Shown in pieces: positions 1-7,419 of a stretch of 64,000 nt of DNA. Made by a program: the position numbers and the translations under genes. Location of the stretch: assembly GCF_021227995.1 (NCBI RefSeq), contig NZ_CP089301.1:5332001-5396000 (forward strand), given 5' to 3'. The notes beneath the pieces were generated by a model, which was given only the letters and a program-made list of their open reading frames with translations, had not been told where the DNA came from and did not search any database. Position 1 is the stretch's first letter; the number at the start of each line of letters is the position of its first letter. Source of the stretch: Novosphingobium kaempferiae (GTDB lineage Bacteria > Pseudomonadota > Alphaproteobacteria > Sphingomonadales > Sphingomonadaceae).

Positions 1-8
1 CCGACCAT

Positions 9-36
9 GGATTGCTTCGCTGCGCTCGCAATGACG
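9..36. repeat. Half of palindromic repeat, family A (cut by window edge)
   Basis: This is the right-hand arm of the dispersed inverted repeat found six more times in this window (GGATTGCTTCGCTGCGCTCG followed by CAATGACG). The left arm would lie before the first base of the window. It sits just downstream of the flgN stop codon, between genes, like the other copies. Confidence 0.8.
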
Positions 37-47
37 ATTGAAGGACG

Positions 48-389
48 TTAGCCCCGCCCGTTCGCCATCGCCGCGTATCCCTTGGGAATGCGGTACAGCT
101 GCGGGCTCCCCGTCAGCGCGTTCAGGCGGCGCGAGACGTTGGCGGCGATGATGTTGCGCACCTGCCGGTTCACCTCGTTCAGCCGCCGCGCGGCGTCGAG
201 CATCGAGCGGGATTCCTCGTCCAGCTGCGCCTCGCCGAAATGCTCCAGCGCGCCGCAGAGGCGGTCCTTGTCGCGGGTGGTGCCGACGATCGCGTCGATG
301 TCGAGACCGGCAAGCGCCTGCCGCTCCTCTTCCAGAACGGCAAGCATCTGCCGCAGGGCGTCGCGCAGGTCGGAAGAGGGCGTAAGCAT
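48..389 (-). CDS. flgN: FlgN-like flagellar export chaperone
   Basis: A 113-residue, mostly helical, charged protein. FlgN chaperones bind the hook-associated proteins FlgK and FlgL in the cytoplasm and bring them to the flagellar export gate. The call rests on size, helical composition and position: it is the last gene of a minus-strand run flgA-flgM-flgN, and its start overlaps the flgM stop by one base. Translational coupling with flgM is likely. FlgN proteins diverge strongly in sequence, so the assignment depends largely on context. Confidence 0.72.
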   Translation of the reverse strand: MLTPSSDLRDALRQMLAVLEEERQALAGLDIDAIVGTTRDKDRLCGALEHFGEAQLDEESRSMLDAARRLNEVNRQVRNIIAANVSRRLNALTGSPQLYRIPKGYAAMANGRG

Positions 390-685
390 CAGTGTCCGGT
401 CCTCAGCAGCATTCCCGCTGCTATCATGGCGTCGGCGATCTTCGCGGGGACCAGCGGATAAGTCCCGGCCTCCACCGCCTGGCGGATGAGGGCGACGCGG
501 TCGGTGTCGATCGGGGCCTTCCCGGCCGCGAGCGCCTGCGAAGTCTCGACCGACGGTGCAGCCGAGACGGTGTTGGTGGTCGGGGTCTTCACGACCGCGA
601 GATTCGTGTCACCGCCCGTCACGCGGGCCAGCCTGCTTTCGATAGCGCCGACGCGCTGCGCAGACCCCACTTCGATTGGTGGCAT
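389..685 (-). CDS. flgM: FlgM, anti-sigma-28 factor
   Basis: A 98-residue protein with a low-complexity, disordered N-terminal half (Thr, Val, Ala and Ser rich) and a C-terminal helical part with the FlgM-like pattern DTDRVALIRQAVEAGTY, where the family binds FliA. FlgM holds sigma-28 inactive until it is exported through the finished hook-basal body. The start has a strong ribosome site (AAGGAG) about seven bases upstream. It lies between flgA and flgN, a common arrangement. No FliA gene is present in the window. Confidence 0.85.
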   Translation of the reverse strand: MPPIEVGSAQRVGAIESRLARVTGGDTNLAVVKTPTTNTVSAAPSVETSQALAAGKAPIDTDRVALIRQAVEAGTYPLVPAKIADAMIAAGMLLRTGH

Positions 686-774
686 GTTGCCGCTCCTTGA
701 GATGTCCTGCCCCTCAGAACGGCAGGGGCGGCAGGACTTTTAGGGTAGCGGCAGATTTTTGCCGGAGCGGCAAT

Positions 775-1260
775 TCACGGCAGGGGCACCGCGACCAGAC
801 CCGGCCGCTGGACCTGCGCCCGCATCGTCTCCCCGCGCGCATTGCCCGCGGAGACCGGGCGCACCTTGATCCAGCCGCCGACGGGGCCGGATTCCAGCGC
901 CTCGCCGGGTTGCGAGACGGTGAAGCCCTCGCCCGAGACCGCGATGGACACCGCATCCCCGCGCGTCACCGCCATGGCACCGGCCTGCGCCGCCGCGACG
1001 GCGCGGACGGGGACAAAGAGGCGCCAGCCGCCCGCGTCTCCGCACTGTACGACGACGCTGTCATGCGCCTGCGTGCGCCACGACAGCGCGGTGCCGGTGC
1101 GGCAGGTCTGCAGGCGCAGGCGGCGGTCGAGGGGCGTCGTCGCCCCGCCGATCTCGCCCGCCGCAGCGCCGGTGAAGGCCGCGACCTGGCGGTCGATGGC
1201 GTCGAGATCGGCGAACTGCGCCGATACGGTTGCTGCCAACAGGAGCAGGCTGGCGGACAT
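775..1260 (-). CDS. flgA: FlgA, flagellar P-ring assembly chaperone
   Basis: A 161-residue exported protein with an N-terminal signal peptide (MSASLLLLAATVSAQ) and a C-terminal SAF-type domain (about residues 85-160, pattern RGDAVSIAVSGEGFTVSQPGEAL). FlgA acts in the periplasm and helps FlgI polymerise into the P-ring around the rod. It is shorter than the enterobacterial protein (about 220 residues) but keeps the conserved C-terminal part. It lies 39 bases after the MotB-like gene and 89 bases before flgM, probably in one operon. Confidence 0.87.
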   Translation of the reverse strand: MSASLLLLAATVSAQFADLDAIDRQVAAFTGAAAGEIGGATTPLDRRLRLQTCRTGTALSWRTQAHDSVVVQCGDAGGWRLFVPVRAVAAAQAGAMAVTRGDAVSIAVSGEGFTVSQPGEALESGPVGGWIKVRPVSAGNARGETMRAQVQRPGLVAVPLP

Positions 1261-1299
1261 CGGGGATAGCGGCCTTTCGATTGAGGGCGGTTGCGCCCC

Positions 1300-1707
1300 T
1301 TATCGAGCAAGAGCCGTGCCACCCGGCACGTCGTAGGCCAGCGCCACGCGTGCGGGCCCTGCCCCCGGCTCGATCACGACGCGAGCGGAGCGCCCGGCCT
1401 CGCCCGCTTCCGCCAGCAGTCGCGCCGCCTCGCGCAGAGCGGCCTCGCGGGCGCCGGACTGCGATCCGTAGCGGGTGGTGATGGTCAGTTGCTGGCGCGG
1501 ATCGACAGCCTGCTGACCGAGCCATTCGGCAAGGCGCGGGGCATCGGGAGCGGCATCGTAGACGGCCAGCGGCTCCGACCGCGGCGAGGCGCGGACCTCT
1601 GCCCTGTGTGCCGCCGGTCGGCCATGGAGCGCGGCGGCAGAGAGCATGAACAGGATCAGCGACAGATCCGCCAGCGAAGTCTGCCAGCCGAAAGCGTTGC
1701 CCTTCAT
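1300..1707 (-). CDS. Short MotB/ExbD-like protein, no OmpA domain
   Basis: A 135-residue protein with one N-terminal membrane segment (about residues 10-27) that begins with an aspartate (LADLSLILFML), as in the proton-carrying helix of MotB and ExbD. The remainder is a small soluble, Ala/Arg-rich domain. A true MotB is about 300 residues and ends in an OmpA-type peptidoglycan-binding domain, which is absent here. The start overlaps the end of the upstream MotA-like gene by four bases (ATGA), so the two are probably made together as a channel pair. The function in rotation is inferred from the flagellar context only. Confidence 0.55.
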   Translation of the reverse strand: MKGNAFGWQTSLADLSLILFMLSAAALHGRPAAHRAEVRASPRSEPLAVYDAAPDAPRLAEWLGQQAVDPRQQLTITTRYGSQSGAREAALREAARLLAEAGEAGRSARVVIEPGAGPARVALAYDVPGGTALAR

Positions 1708-2348
1708 CGCCCGACCCCGAAATTGTGCGGCAGGGCACCGGCGACCTGCTTCTCCAGCCAGTCGAGCACGCGCTGGCGCTCGCCTTCCTCATGCGCGGCG
1801 CGGCGGGCGATCATGCGGCCGACGGGCGCGAACAGCAGGTTGCCGAGCAGCAGGCCGTAGAGCGTGGTCAGTACCGCCATCGAGATCGCCCCGGTGAAGT
1901 CGGCCGCCGCGCCGGGATCGGCGGGCAGCCGGGTCAGCGACACCAGCGTCCCCGCCAGCCCGAACACGGGCGAGAGTTCCGCCGCCTGCTCGAAAGTGCG
2001 GATCGCGCGGCGGCTCTGCCCCAGCCGCCGCCGCTTGTGGGCGACGTGCGCCTCCTGCAACGCCTCGATCGAGCGTGATTCGATCAGGGCGTCGGTGACG
2101 TCGTCGATCTCGGCATCGCCGACGTGGTGCGGCTCGGCGCGGATGACGCCATCCTGCTGGATCTCCTGCACCTGCACGGCAAGTTCGGCCCGCGCGCGGG
2201 ACGCCTTGAAGCGTGGCTGGAACAGCCGCGCCGCCGCGCCCAGCGCCGTGCGCGTGTCGCTCACCCCGCAGCGCAGGACGGTCGCCAGACAGGTGCCGCC
2301 CACGACGATCGTGACGCCGAGCGGATCGAACAGGGAATGGGAGATCAT
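1704..2348 (-). CDS. MotA/TolQ/ExbB-type proton channel protein
   Basis: A 214-residue protein with a membrane segment at about residues 7-25 and two more near 128-145 and 160-182. The conserved MotA/ExbB core is visible: AELSPVFGLAGTLVSL followed by AISMAVLTTLYGLLLGNLLF. Such proteins form the ring of a proton-driven stator. It is shorter than standard MotA (about 285 residues) and sits closer in size to ExbB. ATG 2348 is chosen because the hydrophobic N-terminus begins there and a GAAGGA site lies upstream; an upstream extension is possible but would run into repeat DNA. It overlaps the MotB-like gene, beside flgA. Confidence 0.7.
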   Translation of the reverse strand: MISHSLFDPLGVTIVVGGTCLATVLRCGVSDTRTALGAAARLFQPRFKASRARAELAVQVQEIQQDGVIRAEPHHVGDAEIDDVTDALIESRSIEALQEAHVAHKRRRLGQSRRAIRTFEQAAELSPVFGLAGTLVSLTRLPADPGAAADFTGAISMAVLTTLYGLLLGNLLFAPVGRMIARRAAHEEGERQRVLDWLEKQVAGALPHNFGVGR

Positions 2349-2463
2349 CTTGCGCAAGGATCCTTCTTTTGAGGACCAGAACGGCAGTTCCCGCGCGTTT
2401 TCAGGCGGCAACCTGCATTTGCCGGTTGGCGGCAAGGGTTTGCCGGGGGCACGCTCACCCCTT

Positions 2464-2540
2464 CGTCATTGCGAGCGCAGCGAAGCAATCCACGGCAGCG
2501 CGACCCGGCTCTGGATTGCTTCGCTGCGCTCGCAATGACG
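2464..2540. repeat. Palindromic repeat, family A
   Basis: An inverted repeat with arms CGTCATTGCGAGCGCAGCGA and the complementary TCGCTGCGCTCGCAATGACG around a 37-base centre. It is an intergenic REP-like element lying between the divergent motA-like and flgB operons. The same arms recur at 4576, 7183, 8876, 59815 and 62108. Confidence 0.9.
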
Positions 2541-2610
2541 AGGAAAACGGCCATTCCCGAGCAACAGACTCTACTCTGGAAATGGCCATACGCTCGCCTC
2601 TGCAACCGTT

Positions 2611-2626
2611 TGGCACACCCCTTGCG
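2611..2626 (+). promoter_or_regulatory. Sigma-54 promoter of the flgB operon
   Basis: TGGCAC, five bases (ACCCC), then TTGCG: a full match to the -24/-12 sigma-54 consensus with exact spacing between the GG and GC dinucleotides. Transcription would begin near 2637, giving a leader of about 28 bases before flgB. Middle flagellar operons depend on RpoN and a FlrC/FlbD-type activator in many proteobacteria. The activator site was not identified. Confidence 0.85.
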
Positions 2627-2664
2627 AAGTTCCCGGCGAACCACGTTTCGGGAACCAGTACCGC

Positions 2665-3012
2665 ATGGCGCAGGACTTATTCGGCATACACGGCAAGGCG
2701 CTTGAGCTGCGCTCGCAGCGCATGGGCCTGATCGCCTCGAACATCGCGAATGCCGGCACCCCCGGGTACAAGGCGAAGGACATCGACTTCGCCACCGCCA
2801 TCCGCGCGGCCGACAAGGGCATGGATGCCGAGGCCGCAGGCAAGACCGCCGCGCTCTACCGCGTGCCGGTGATGCCCTCGCTCGACGGCAACACGGTGGA
2901 GCTGCAGAACGAGCAACTCGCCTTCTCGGAAAACGCGGTCGGCTATTCGGCCACGCTCGATTTCATTCGCGGGCGGGTCGACACCGTCAAGCGCGCGCTG
3001 CGGGGCGAGTGA
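2665..3012 (+). CDS. flgB: FlgB, proximal rod protein
   Basis: A 115-residue proximal rod subunit. The N-terminal rod/hook signature is clear (LIASNIANAGTPGYKAKDIDF), and the C-terminal helix (YSATLDFIRGRVDTVKRAL) is the usual family end. FlgB starts the flagellar rod together with FlgC and FliE on the MS ring. It is the first gene of the plus-strand operon, about 40 bases after the sigma-54 element, and its stop lies two bases before the flgC ATG. Confidence 0.95.
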   Translation: MAQDLFGIHGKALELRSQRMGLIASNIANAGTPGYKAKDIDFATAIRAADKGMDAEAAGKTAALYRVPVMPSLDGNTVELQNEQLAFSENAVGYSATLDFIRGRVDTVKRALRGE

Positions 3013-3014
3013 GG

Positions 3015-3419
3015 ATGGCCAATCCCCTTAACCTCTTCGGCGTAGCCCAGCGCGGCATGTCGGCGCAGCTGGTGCGCATGAACGCGGCGGCGTCCAACCT
3101 CGCCAACGCGGGCTCAGTCTCGGCCACCGAACAGGGCGCCTACAAACCGATCCGCGCCGTCTTCTCGGAAGACCTCGACCGCGCCAGCGGCCTCGCGACG
3201 GTGAAGGTCAACGGCGTGATGCGCGAACAGGCCGCCGCAGTGCGCCAGCACAACCCCGACCACCCCCTCGCCGACGAGAACGGCGACGTGTGGACCGCTC
3301 CCGTCGATGAGAACGCGGAGATGGTCGAGATGCTCGAAGCCTCGCGCCAGTACCAGAACATGGTCGAGGCGCTCTCCACCGCCAAGCAGCTGATGCTCGA
3401 CACCCTGAGGATGAAATGA
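3015..3419 (+). CDS. flgC: FlgC, proximal rod protein
   Basis: A 134-residue rod protein with the family pattern MNAAASNLANAGSVSATEQG near the N-terminus and the C-terminal helix QYQNMVEALSTAKQLMLDTL. It assembles with FlgB and FlgF in the proximal rod. A GTG six bases upstream (3009) overlaps the flgB stop and could be the start instead; ATG 3015 has GAGG close in front. Its stop overlaps the flgD start (ATGA). Confidence 0.94.
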   Translation: MANPLNLFGVAQRGMSAQLVRMNAAASNLANAGSVSATEQGAYKPIRAVFSEDLDRASGLATVKVNGVMREQAAAVRQHNPDHPLADENGDVWTAPVDENAEMVEMLEASRQYQNMVEALSTAKQLMLDTLRMK

Positions 3420-3727
3420 CCGTCAACGCCATAAACTCAACGGCGGCAGCTCCGGCCGCGAAGGCCAAGAACTCGCTCGCCGACCTGGATTCGGGGGACT
3501 TCATCAAGCTGATGACGGCCCAGCTCAAGCAGCAGGATCCGACCAACCCGACCGACAACAGCGAGATGCTGGCCCAGATGGCGCAGTTCTCCTCGCTCGC
3601 GAGCACGACGAAGAGCGGCGAGACGCTCGATGCCATCGCGAAGAAGCTGGACGCGGTGGTCTCGGCCCAGAACGCCACCGCCGCCGCCATCGCCAAGCTC
3701 GCCGAAAATCAGACCAAGCCCGCCTGA
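3416..3727 (+). CDS. flgD: FlgD, hook cap protein, N-terminal part only
   Basis: A 103-residue protein holding the conserved FlgD N-terminal region: LDSGDFIKLMTAQLKQQDPT, then NPTDNSEMLAQMAQFSSL. FlgD caps the growing hook and is removed when the hook is complete. Typical FlgD is about 220 residues and adds a Tudor-like and an FN3-like domain, which are missing here. The reading frame ends cleanly and flgE follows after 24 bases, so this looks like a naturally short form, not a frameshift. The end is Ala/Lys rich. Confidence 0.85.
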   Translation: MTVNAINSTAAAPAAKAKNSLADLDSGDFIKLMTAQLKQQDPTNPTDNSEMLAQMAQFSSLASTTKSGETLDAIAKKLDAVVSAQNATAAAIAKLAENQTKPA

Positions 3728-3751
3728 ACCCCATTTTCCCGGAGATAACCG

Positions 3752-4561
3752 ATGTCCTACTACACCTCGCTGACCGGCCTGAAGAACGCGCAGACCGACC
3801 TCAACGTCATCTCGCACAACATCGCCAACGCCGAGACCAACGGCTTCAAGAAGAGCACCACGCACTTCGCCGACATCGTCTCGTCCTCGGTCGTCACCGA
3901 TCCCTCACTGACCGTCGGCATCGGTTCGCGCGTGGCCGAGATCAAGCAGAACTTCACCTCGGGCGCGGTCGAGCAGACCGGCAACGCGCTTGACCTCGCG
4001 ATCGGCGGCGAAGGCTTCTTCACCACCGTCTCACCGACCTCGGGCCAGACCCAGTACACCCGCAACGGCGCCTTCAGCGTCGACGGCAGCGGCTACATCA
4101 AGAACGCCGAGGGCGGCCGCCTGCAGATCTTCCCGAACACCAACGGCACCGTGAACACCGCCGTGCGTCAGGACGCGCTGGTCGCCCCGACCAACGCCGC
4201 CGGATCGACCCTCGCCAGCGTGACGATCGACCAGGAAGGCCAGCTCGTCGCCTCCTACGACGACGGCAGCAGCATCAACGTCGGCACCGTGGCGCTCGCC
4301 AACTTCACCTCGCCCACCGGCCTCAAGCAGATCGGCGATTCGAGCTGGAAGGTTAGCGGCAAGTCTGGCCCTGCCGCTTACGGTGCGCCGGGTTCGGGCG
4401 CTTTCGGCCCAATCAACTCGGGCCAGCTGGAGCGTTCGAACGTCGATATCGCCGAGGAACTCGTCGATCTGATCAGTGCGCAGCGGTACTTCCAGGCCAA
4501 CGCCAAGGCCATCGATACCGCCACGCAGATCTCGCAGACCGTCATCAACCTGCGCACCTGA
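3752..4561 (+). CDS. flgE: FlgE-like hook protein, short form
   Basis: A 269-residue FlgE/F/G-family protein. It begins MSYYTSLTGLKNAQTDLNVI and carries SHNIANAETNGFKKS; it ends with the rod/hook C-terminal signature (VDLISAQRYFQANAKAIDTA). The hook subunit usually has 400 or more residues because of surface domains D1/D2; this one is close to rod-protein size. Position directly after flgD and before flgF supports FlgE. A GGAG ribosome site lies about eight bases before the ATG. Confidence 0.85.
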   Translation: MSYYTSLTGLKNAQTDLNVISHNIANAETNGFKKSTTHFADIVSSSVVTDPSLTVGIGSRVAEIKQNFTSGAVEQTGNALDLAIGGEGFFTTVSPTSGQTQYTRNGAFSVDGSGYIKNAEGGRLQIFPNTNGTVNTAVRQDALVAPTNAAGSTLASVTIDQEGQLVASYDDGSSINVGTVALANFTSPTGLKQIGDSSWKVSGKSGPAAYGAPGSGAFGPINSGQLERSNVDIAEELVDLISAQRYFQANAKAIDTATQISQTVINLRT

Positions 4562-4575
4562 TGACCCCGTTCCCT

Positions 4576-4659
4576 CGTCATTGCGAGCGTAGCGAAGCAA
4601 TCCCGAGCGGCGTGCGCAGCGGTGGATTGCCACGGCGACTACGCCGCCTCGCAATGACG
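4576..4659. repeat. Palindromic repeat, family A, variant right arm
   Basis: The left arm CGTCATTGCGAGCGTAGCGA is standard. The right arm is altered (GGATTGCCACGGCGACTACG, then CCGCCTCGCAATGACG), so only the outer ends pair well. It fills most of the gap between flgE and flgF. Confidence 0.85.
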
Positions 4660-4694
4660 AAAGCGGGGACGGATGCGCGCCAGAAGGACCGCCC

Positions 4695-5435
4695 ATGGAC
4701 CGCCTGATCTACACCGCCGTCTCGGGCATGAACGCCTCGATGAACCGGGAACGCGTGATCGCCAGCAACATGGCGAACGCGCAGACCGTTGGTTTCAAAG
4801 CGGAAATCCTTCAGGCGACGCCGACCACCCTCGAAGGTCCGCAGCTGGAAGTGCGTGCGCTTTCCAGTTCGGAAGTCTCGGCGGCGTCAATGAAGGCGGG
4901 CGGTCTCAACCGCACCAACCTGCCGCTCGACATCGCGATGCAGGGCGATGCCATGCTCGCGGTGCAGGCGATGGACGGGCAGGAAAGCTACACCCGGCGC
5001 GGCGATCTCTCGATCACCGTGACCGGCGTGCTGCAGAACGGGGACGGGCTGCCGGTCATCGGGCAGTCGGGACCGATCACCGTGCCCGCCGGGTCGAAAG
5101 TGTCGATCGGGCCGGACGGCGGGGTGCTGGTGAGCGACCCCGACACGCCGGATGCGGCGCCGCAGGTGCTCGACAAGGTCAAGCTCGTCAGCACTGCGGG
5201 GACGAAGATCGCCAAGGATATCGCGGGCCAGTTCCGCGTGCCCAATGGCGGAATCCTGCCGGTCGACGAGAACGCTCAGGTAATTCCCGGAGCCCTTGAG
5301 CAGTCCAACGTCAACCCTTCCGAGGTACTGACCGAGATGATCGCGGCGCAGCGGCTTTTCGACATGCGCACCAAGCTGGTGAAGACCGCAGGCGATCTCG
5401 ACGAGGCGGGAAGCCGCCTGATGCGCCTCGACTGA
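4695..5435 (+). CDS. flgF: FlgF, proximal rod protein
   Basis: A 246-residue rod protein of the FlgE/F/G family: MDRLIYTAVSGMNASMNRER at the start, IASNMANAQTVGFKAEILQ following, and SNVNPSEVLTEMIAAQRLFD near the end. The opening MDRLIYTAVSGM is typical of FlgF. It sits between the proximal FlgB/C rod and the distal FlgG rod. The start has AAGGA nine bases upstream. Confidence 0.94.
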   Translation: MDRLIYTAVSGMNASMNRERVIASNMANAQTVGFKAEILQATPTTLEGPQLEVRALSSSEVSAASMKAGGLNRTNLPLDIAMQGDAMLAVQAMDGQESYTRRGDLSITVTGVLQNGDGLPVIGQSGPITVPAGSKVSIGPDGGVLVSDPDTPDAAPQVLDKVKLVSTAGTKIAKDIAGQFRVPNGGILPVDENAQVIPGALEQSNVNPSEVLTEMIAAQRLFDMRTKLVKTAGDLDEAGSRLMRLD

Positions 5436-5503
5436 ACTGCCCCGACTGAGCTGCACTGAACTGCACCTAAGCGACACCGACCACCACCCAGAGGATCTTG
5501 ACC

Positions 5504-6292
5504 ATGCCCAGTTCCGCCCTTCAGGTCGCCCGCACCGGACTCGAGGCGCAGGACACGCGGATGCGCGTGATCGCCAACAACCTCGCCAACGTCTCGACCA
5601 CCGCGTTCAAGCGCGACCGCGCCAATTTCGAGACGCTGGCCTATCAGGACACGCGCGTCGCCGGTGCCCAGTCCTCGACCGAGACCGCCTATGCCACCGG
5701 GCTCAACCTCGGCACCGGCGTCGCCGTCCAGTCGACCACGCGGATGGAGACGCAGGGCTCGTTGCAGACCACCGGCAACGCCTTCGACCTCGCGCTCGAC
5801 GGGGACGGCTATTTCCAGATCCAGATGCCGGGGGGCCAGCTCGGCTATACCCGCGCGGGCAACTTCAGCCGCACGGCGGAAGGCCAGCTGGTGACGTCGC
5901 AGGGCTACCCCGTGCAGCCCGGCATCACCGTGCCCGAGGGGGCGACCTCGATCACCGTCTCGGACGACGGCACCGTCTCGGCGCAGCTGGCCGGGCAGTC
6001 GGAGCCGACGCAGCTGGGGCAGATCACCATCGCCAGCTTCACCAACCCGGTGGCGCTGCAGGCCGCCAGCGACAACTTCATGCTGGAGACGGCGGGCAGC
6101 GGCCCGGCGCAGATCGGCATCGCGGGCGAGCAGGGGCGCGGCCATGTCCGGCAGGGCATGCTCGAAGCCTCCAACGTCAACGTCGTCGAGGAACTCGTCG
6201 ACATGATCGAGACGCAGCGCGCCTACGAGATCAATTCCAAGATGATCTCCGCCGTGGACGAGATGCTGCGCAACGCCAACCAGACGCTGTGA
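5504..6292 (+). CDS. flgG: FlgG, distal rod protein
   Basis: A 262-residue distal rod subunit. Family motifs are clear: ALQVARTGLEAQDTRMRVI, NNLANVSTTAFKRDRANFE, and the C-terminal SNVNVVEELVDMIETQRAYE. ATG 5504 is preferred over a TTG two codons upstream because GAGGA lies nine bases before it. The stop overlaps possible flgH starts (GTGATGA), but a repeat element begins immediately after. Confidence 0.95.
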   Translation: MPSSALQVARTGLEAQDTRMRVIANNLANVSTTAFKRDRANFETLAYQDTRVAGAQSSTETAYATGLNLGTGVAVQSTTRMETQGSLQTTGNAFDLALDGDGYFQIQMPGGQLGYTRAGNFSRTAEGQLVTSQGYPVQPGITVPEGATSITVSDDGTVSAQLAGQSEPTQLGQITIASFTNPVALQAASDNFMLETAGSGPAQIGIAGEQGRGHVRQGMLEASNVNVVEELVDMIETQRAYEINSKMISAVDEMLRNANQTL

Positions 6293-6308
6293 TGAGCAGG
6301 GAACGCCA

Positions 6309-6481
6309 GTTCCTCCCTGGGACGGGGAGGGGGACCACCGGAACGGTGGTGGAGGGGCACGCGCAGGGTCGCGTGTCCTCGCTGCGCACGCCCGAGACGG
6401 CGCTGTCCTTAGAGGGCACGCGATCCGCCGCGTGCCCCTCCACCATGCTTCGCATGGTCCCCCTCCCCCGTCGGGGGAGGA
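6309..6481. repeat. Palindromic repeat, family C, entering the flgH start
   Basis: Inverted ends built of GGGGAGGGGGACCACCGG and GGTGGTGGAGGGGCACGCG on the left, with CGCGTGCCCCTCCACCATG and GGTCCCCCTCCCCCGTCGGG on the right. The same kind of element occurs at 59669-59800. The right arm contains both candidate flgH start codons (6445, 6454) and the first ten or so codons of the signal peptide. Confidence 0.75.
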
Positions 6482-7137
6482 TCCTTGCGTCCGTCGCCTT
6501 GCTGGCGCTTTCGCCCGCCCCCGTGCTCGCGAAGAAGCCGCCCAAGCCCTCCGGCTTCGAGCCCACCCTGCCCGTCGCCGCGCCTGTGCCGGTGGTGGCG
6601 ACCGGGTCCATCTTCGCCGCGTCGACCGGTTACGGCGCGCTCTATCAGGGCACCCGCGCCGCGCGCGTAGGCGATCCGCTGACGATCCTGCTGGTGGAGA
6701 GCACCAGCGCCTCCAAGGCGGTCAGTTCCAAGAGCGGCAAGTCGGGCTCGCTCTCCGTCCAGCCGCCGACAAGCGGCCTCGTCTCGAAGCTGCTCAAGGC
6801 GGATTCGCTGAAGGCCGGGTCGAACTCCTCGTTCAACGGGCAGGGCAATGCGGCGCAGACCTCCTCGCTCGACACCACGCTGTCGGTGACGATCGCCGAA
6901 GTGCGCGCCAACGGCACCGCGCTGGTCCGGGGCGAGAAGCGCATGCTCATCAGCCAGGGCGACGAATGGGTGCGCTTCTCCGGCATCGTGCGGCTGGCCG
7001 ACATCGACGCCGAGAACCAGATCGCCTCCGACCGCGTGGCCGATGCCCGCATCGAGTATTCGGGCAAGGGCGCCTTGCAGCAGGCCAGCAAGCAGGGCTG
7101 GCTGGGCCGCTTCTTCAACAAGATCTCGCCGTTCTGA
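6454..7137 (+). CDS. flgH: FlgH, flagellar L-ring protein
   Basis: A 227-residue L-ring protein (from ATG 6454), the usual family length. Conserved FlgH segments are seen: GDPLTILLVESTSASKAVSS, NGTALVRGEKRMLISQGDEW, and the end IEYSGKGALQQASKQGWLGR. It forms the outer-membrane bushing of the rod. The signal peptide reads MVPLPRRGRILASVALLALS then PAPVLA; its n-region is encoded by the repeat arm. FlgH is normally a lipoprotein, but this protein contains no cysteine at all, so it cannot be lipidated. Other starts are ATG 6445 and a much longer form from ATG 6292, coupled to the flgG stop. Confidence 0.88.
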   Translation: MVPLPRRGRILASVALLALSPAPVLAKKPPKPSGFEPTLPVAAPVPVVATGSIFAASTGYGALYQGTRAARVGDPLTILLVESTSASKAVSSKSGKSGSLSVQPPTSGLVSKLLKADSLKAGSNSSFNGQGNAAQTSSLDTTLSVTIAEVRANGTALVRGEKRMLISQGDEWVRFSGIVRLADIDAENQIASDRVADARIEYSGKGALQQASKQGWLGRFFNKISPF

Positions 7138-7182
7138 TGGTGGCCGACGTGACTTTTGCTCTCTCCGTCTCCTCCTCCACTT

Positions 7183-7265
7183 CGTCATTGCGAGGCCCGC
7201 AGGGCCGCGGCAATCCAGCGCGCCGTGGCTCTGCGCCGGATTGCTTCGCTTCGCTCGCAATGACG
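7183..7265. repeat. Palindromic repeat, family A, variant left arm
   Basis: The outer ends CGTCATTGCGAGGC and GCTTCGCTCGCAATGACG pair; the left arm is a variant (CCGCAGGGCCGCGGCAATCC). It lies between flgH and flgI, in front of a family B element. Confidence 0.85.
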
Positions 7266-7323
7266 AAGTGGGAGTGCGGTATCCCGGCGCTGCTGCGGCT
7301 GCTTTGCAGCCTTCCCCCTGTCC

Positions 7324-7419
7324 CGTCATTCCCGCGCAGGCGGGAACCCATCTCGTGCGCTTGCCCGTTGCGCAAGGGGATGGGACAGGAGATGGGTTCC
7401 CGCCTGCGCGGGAATGACG
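7324..7419. repeat. Palindromic repeat, family B, forming the flgI start
   Basis: Inverted repeat with 31-base arms that pair perfectly by eye: left CGTCATTCCCGCGCAGGCGG then GAACCCATCTC, right GAGATGGGTTCCCGCCTGCG then CGGGAATGACG. The right arm read on the plus strand gives ATG-GGT-TCC-CGC-CTG-CGC, which is the apparent start of flgI. Confidence 0.9.
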
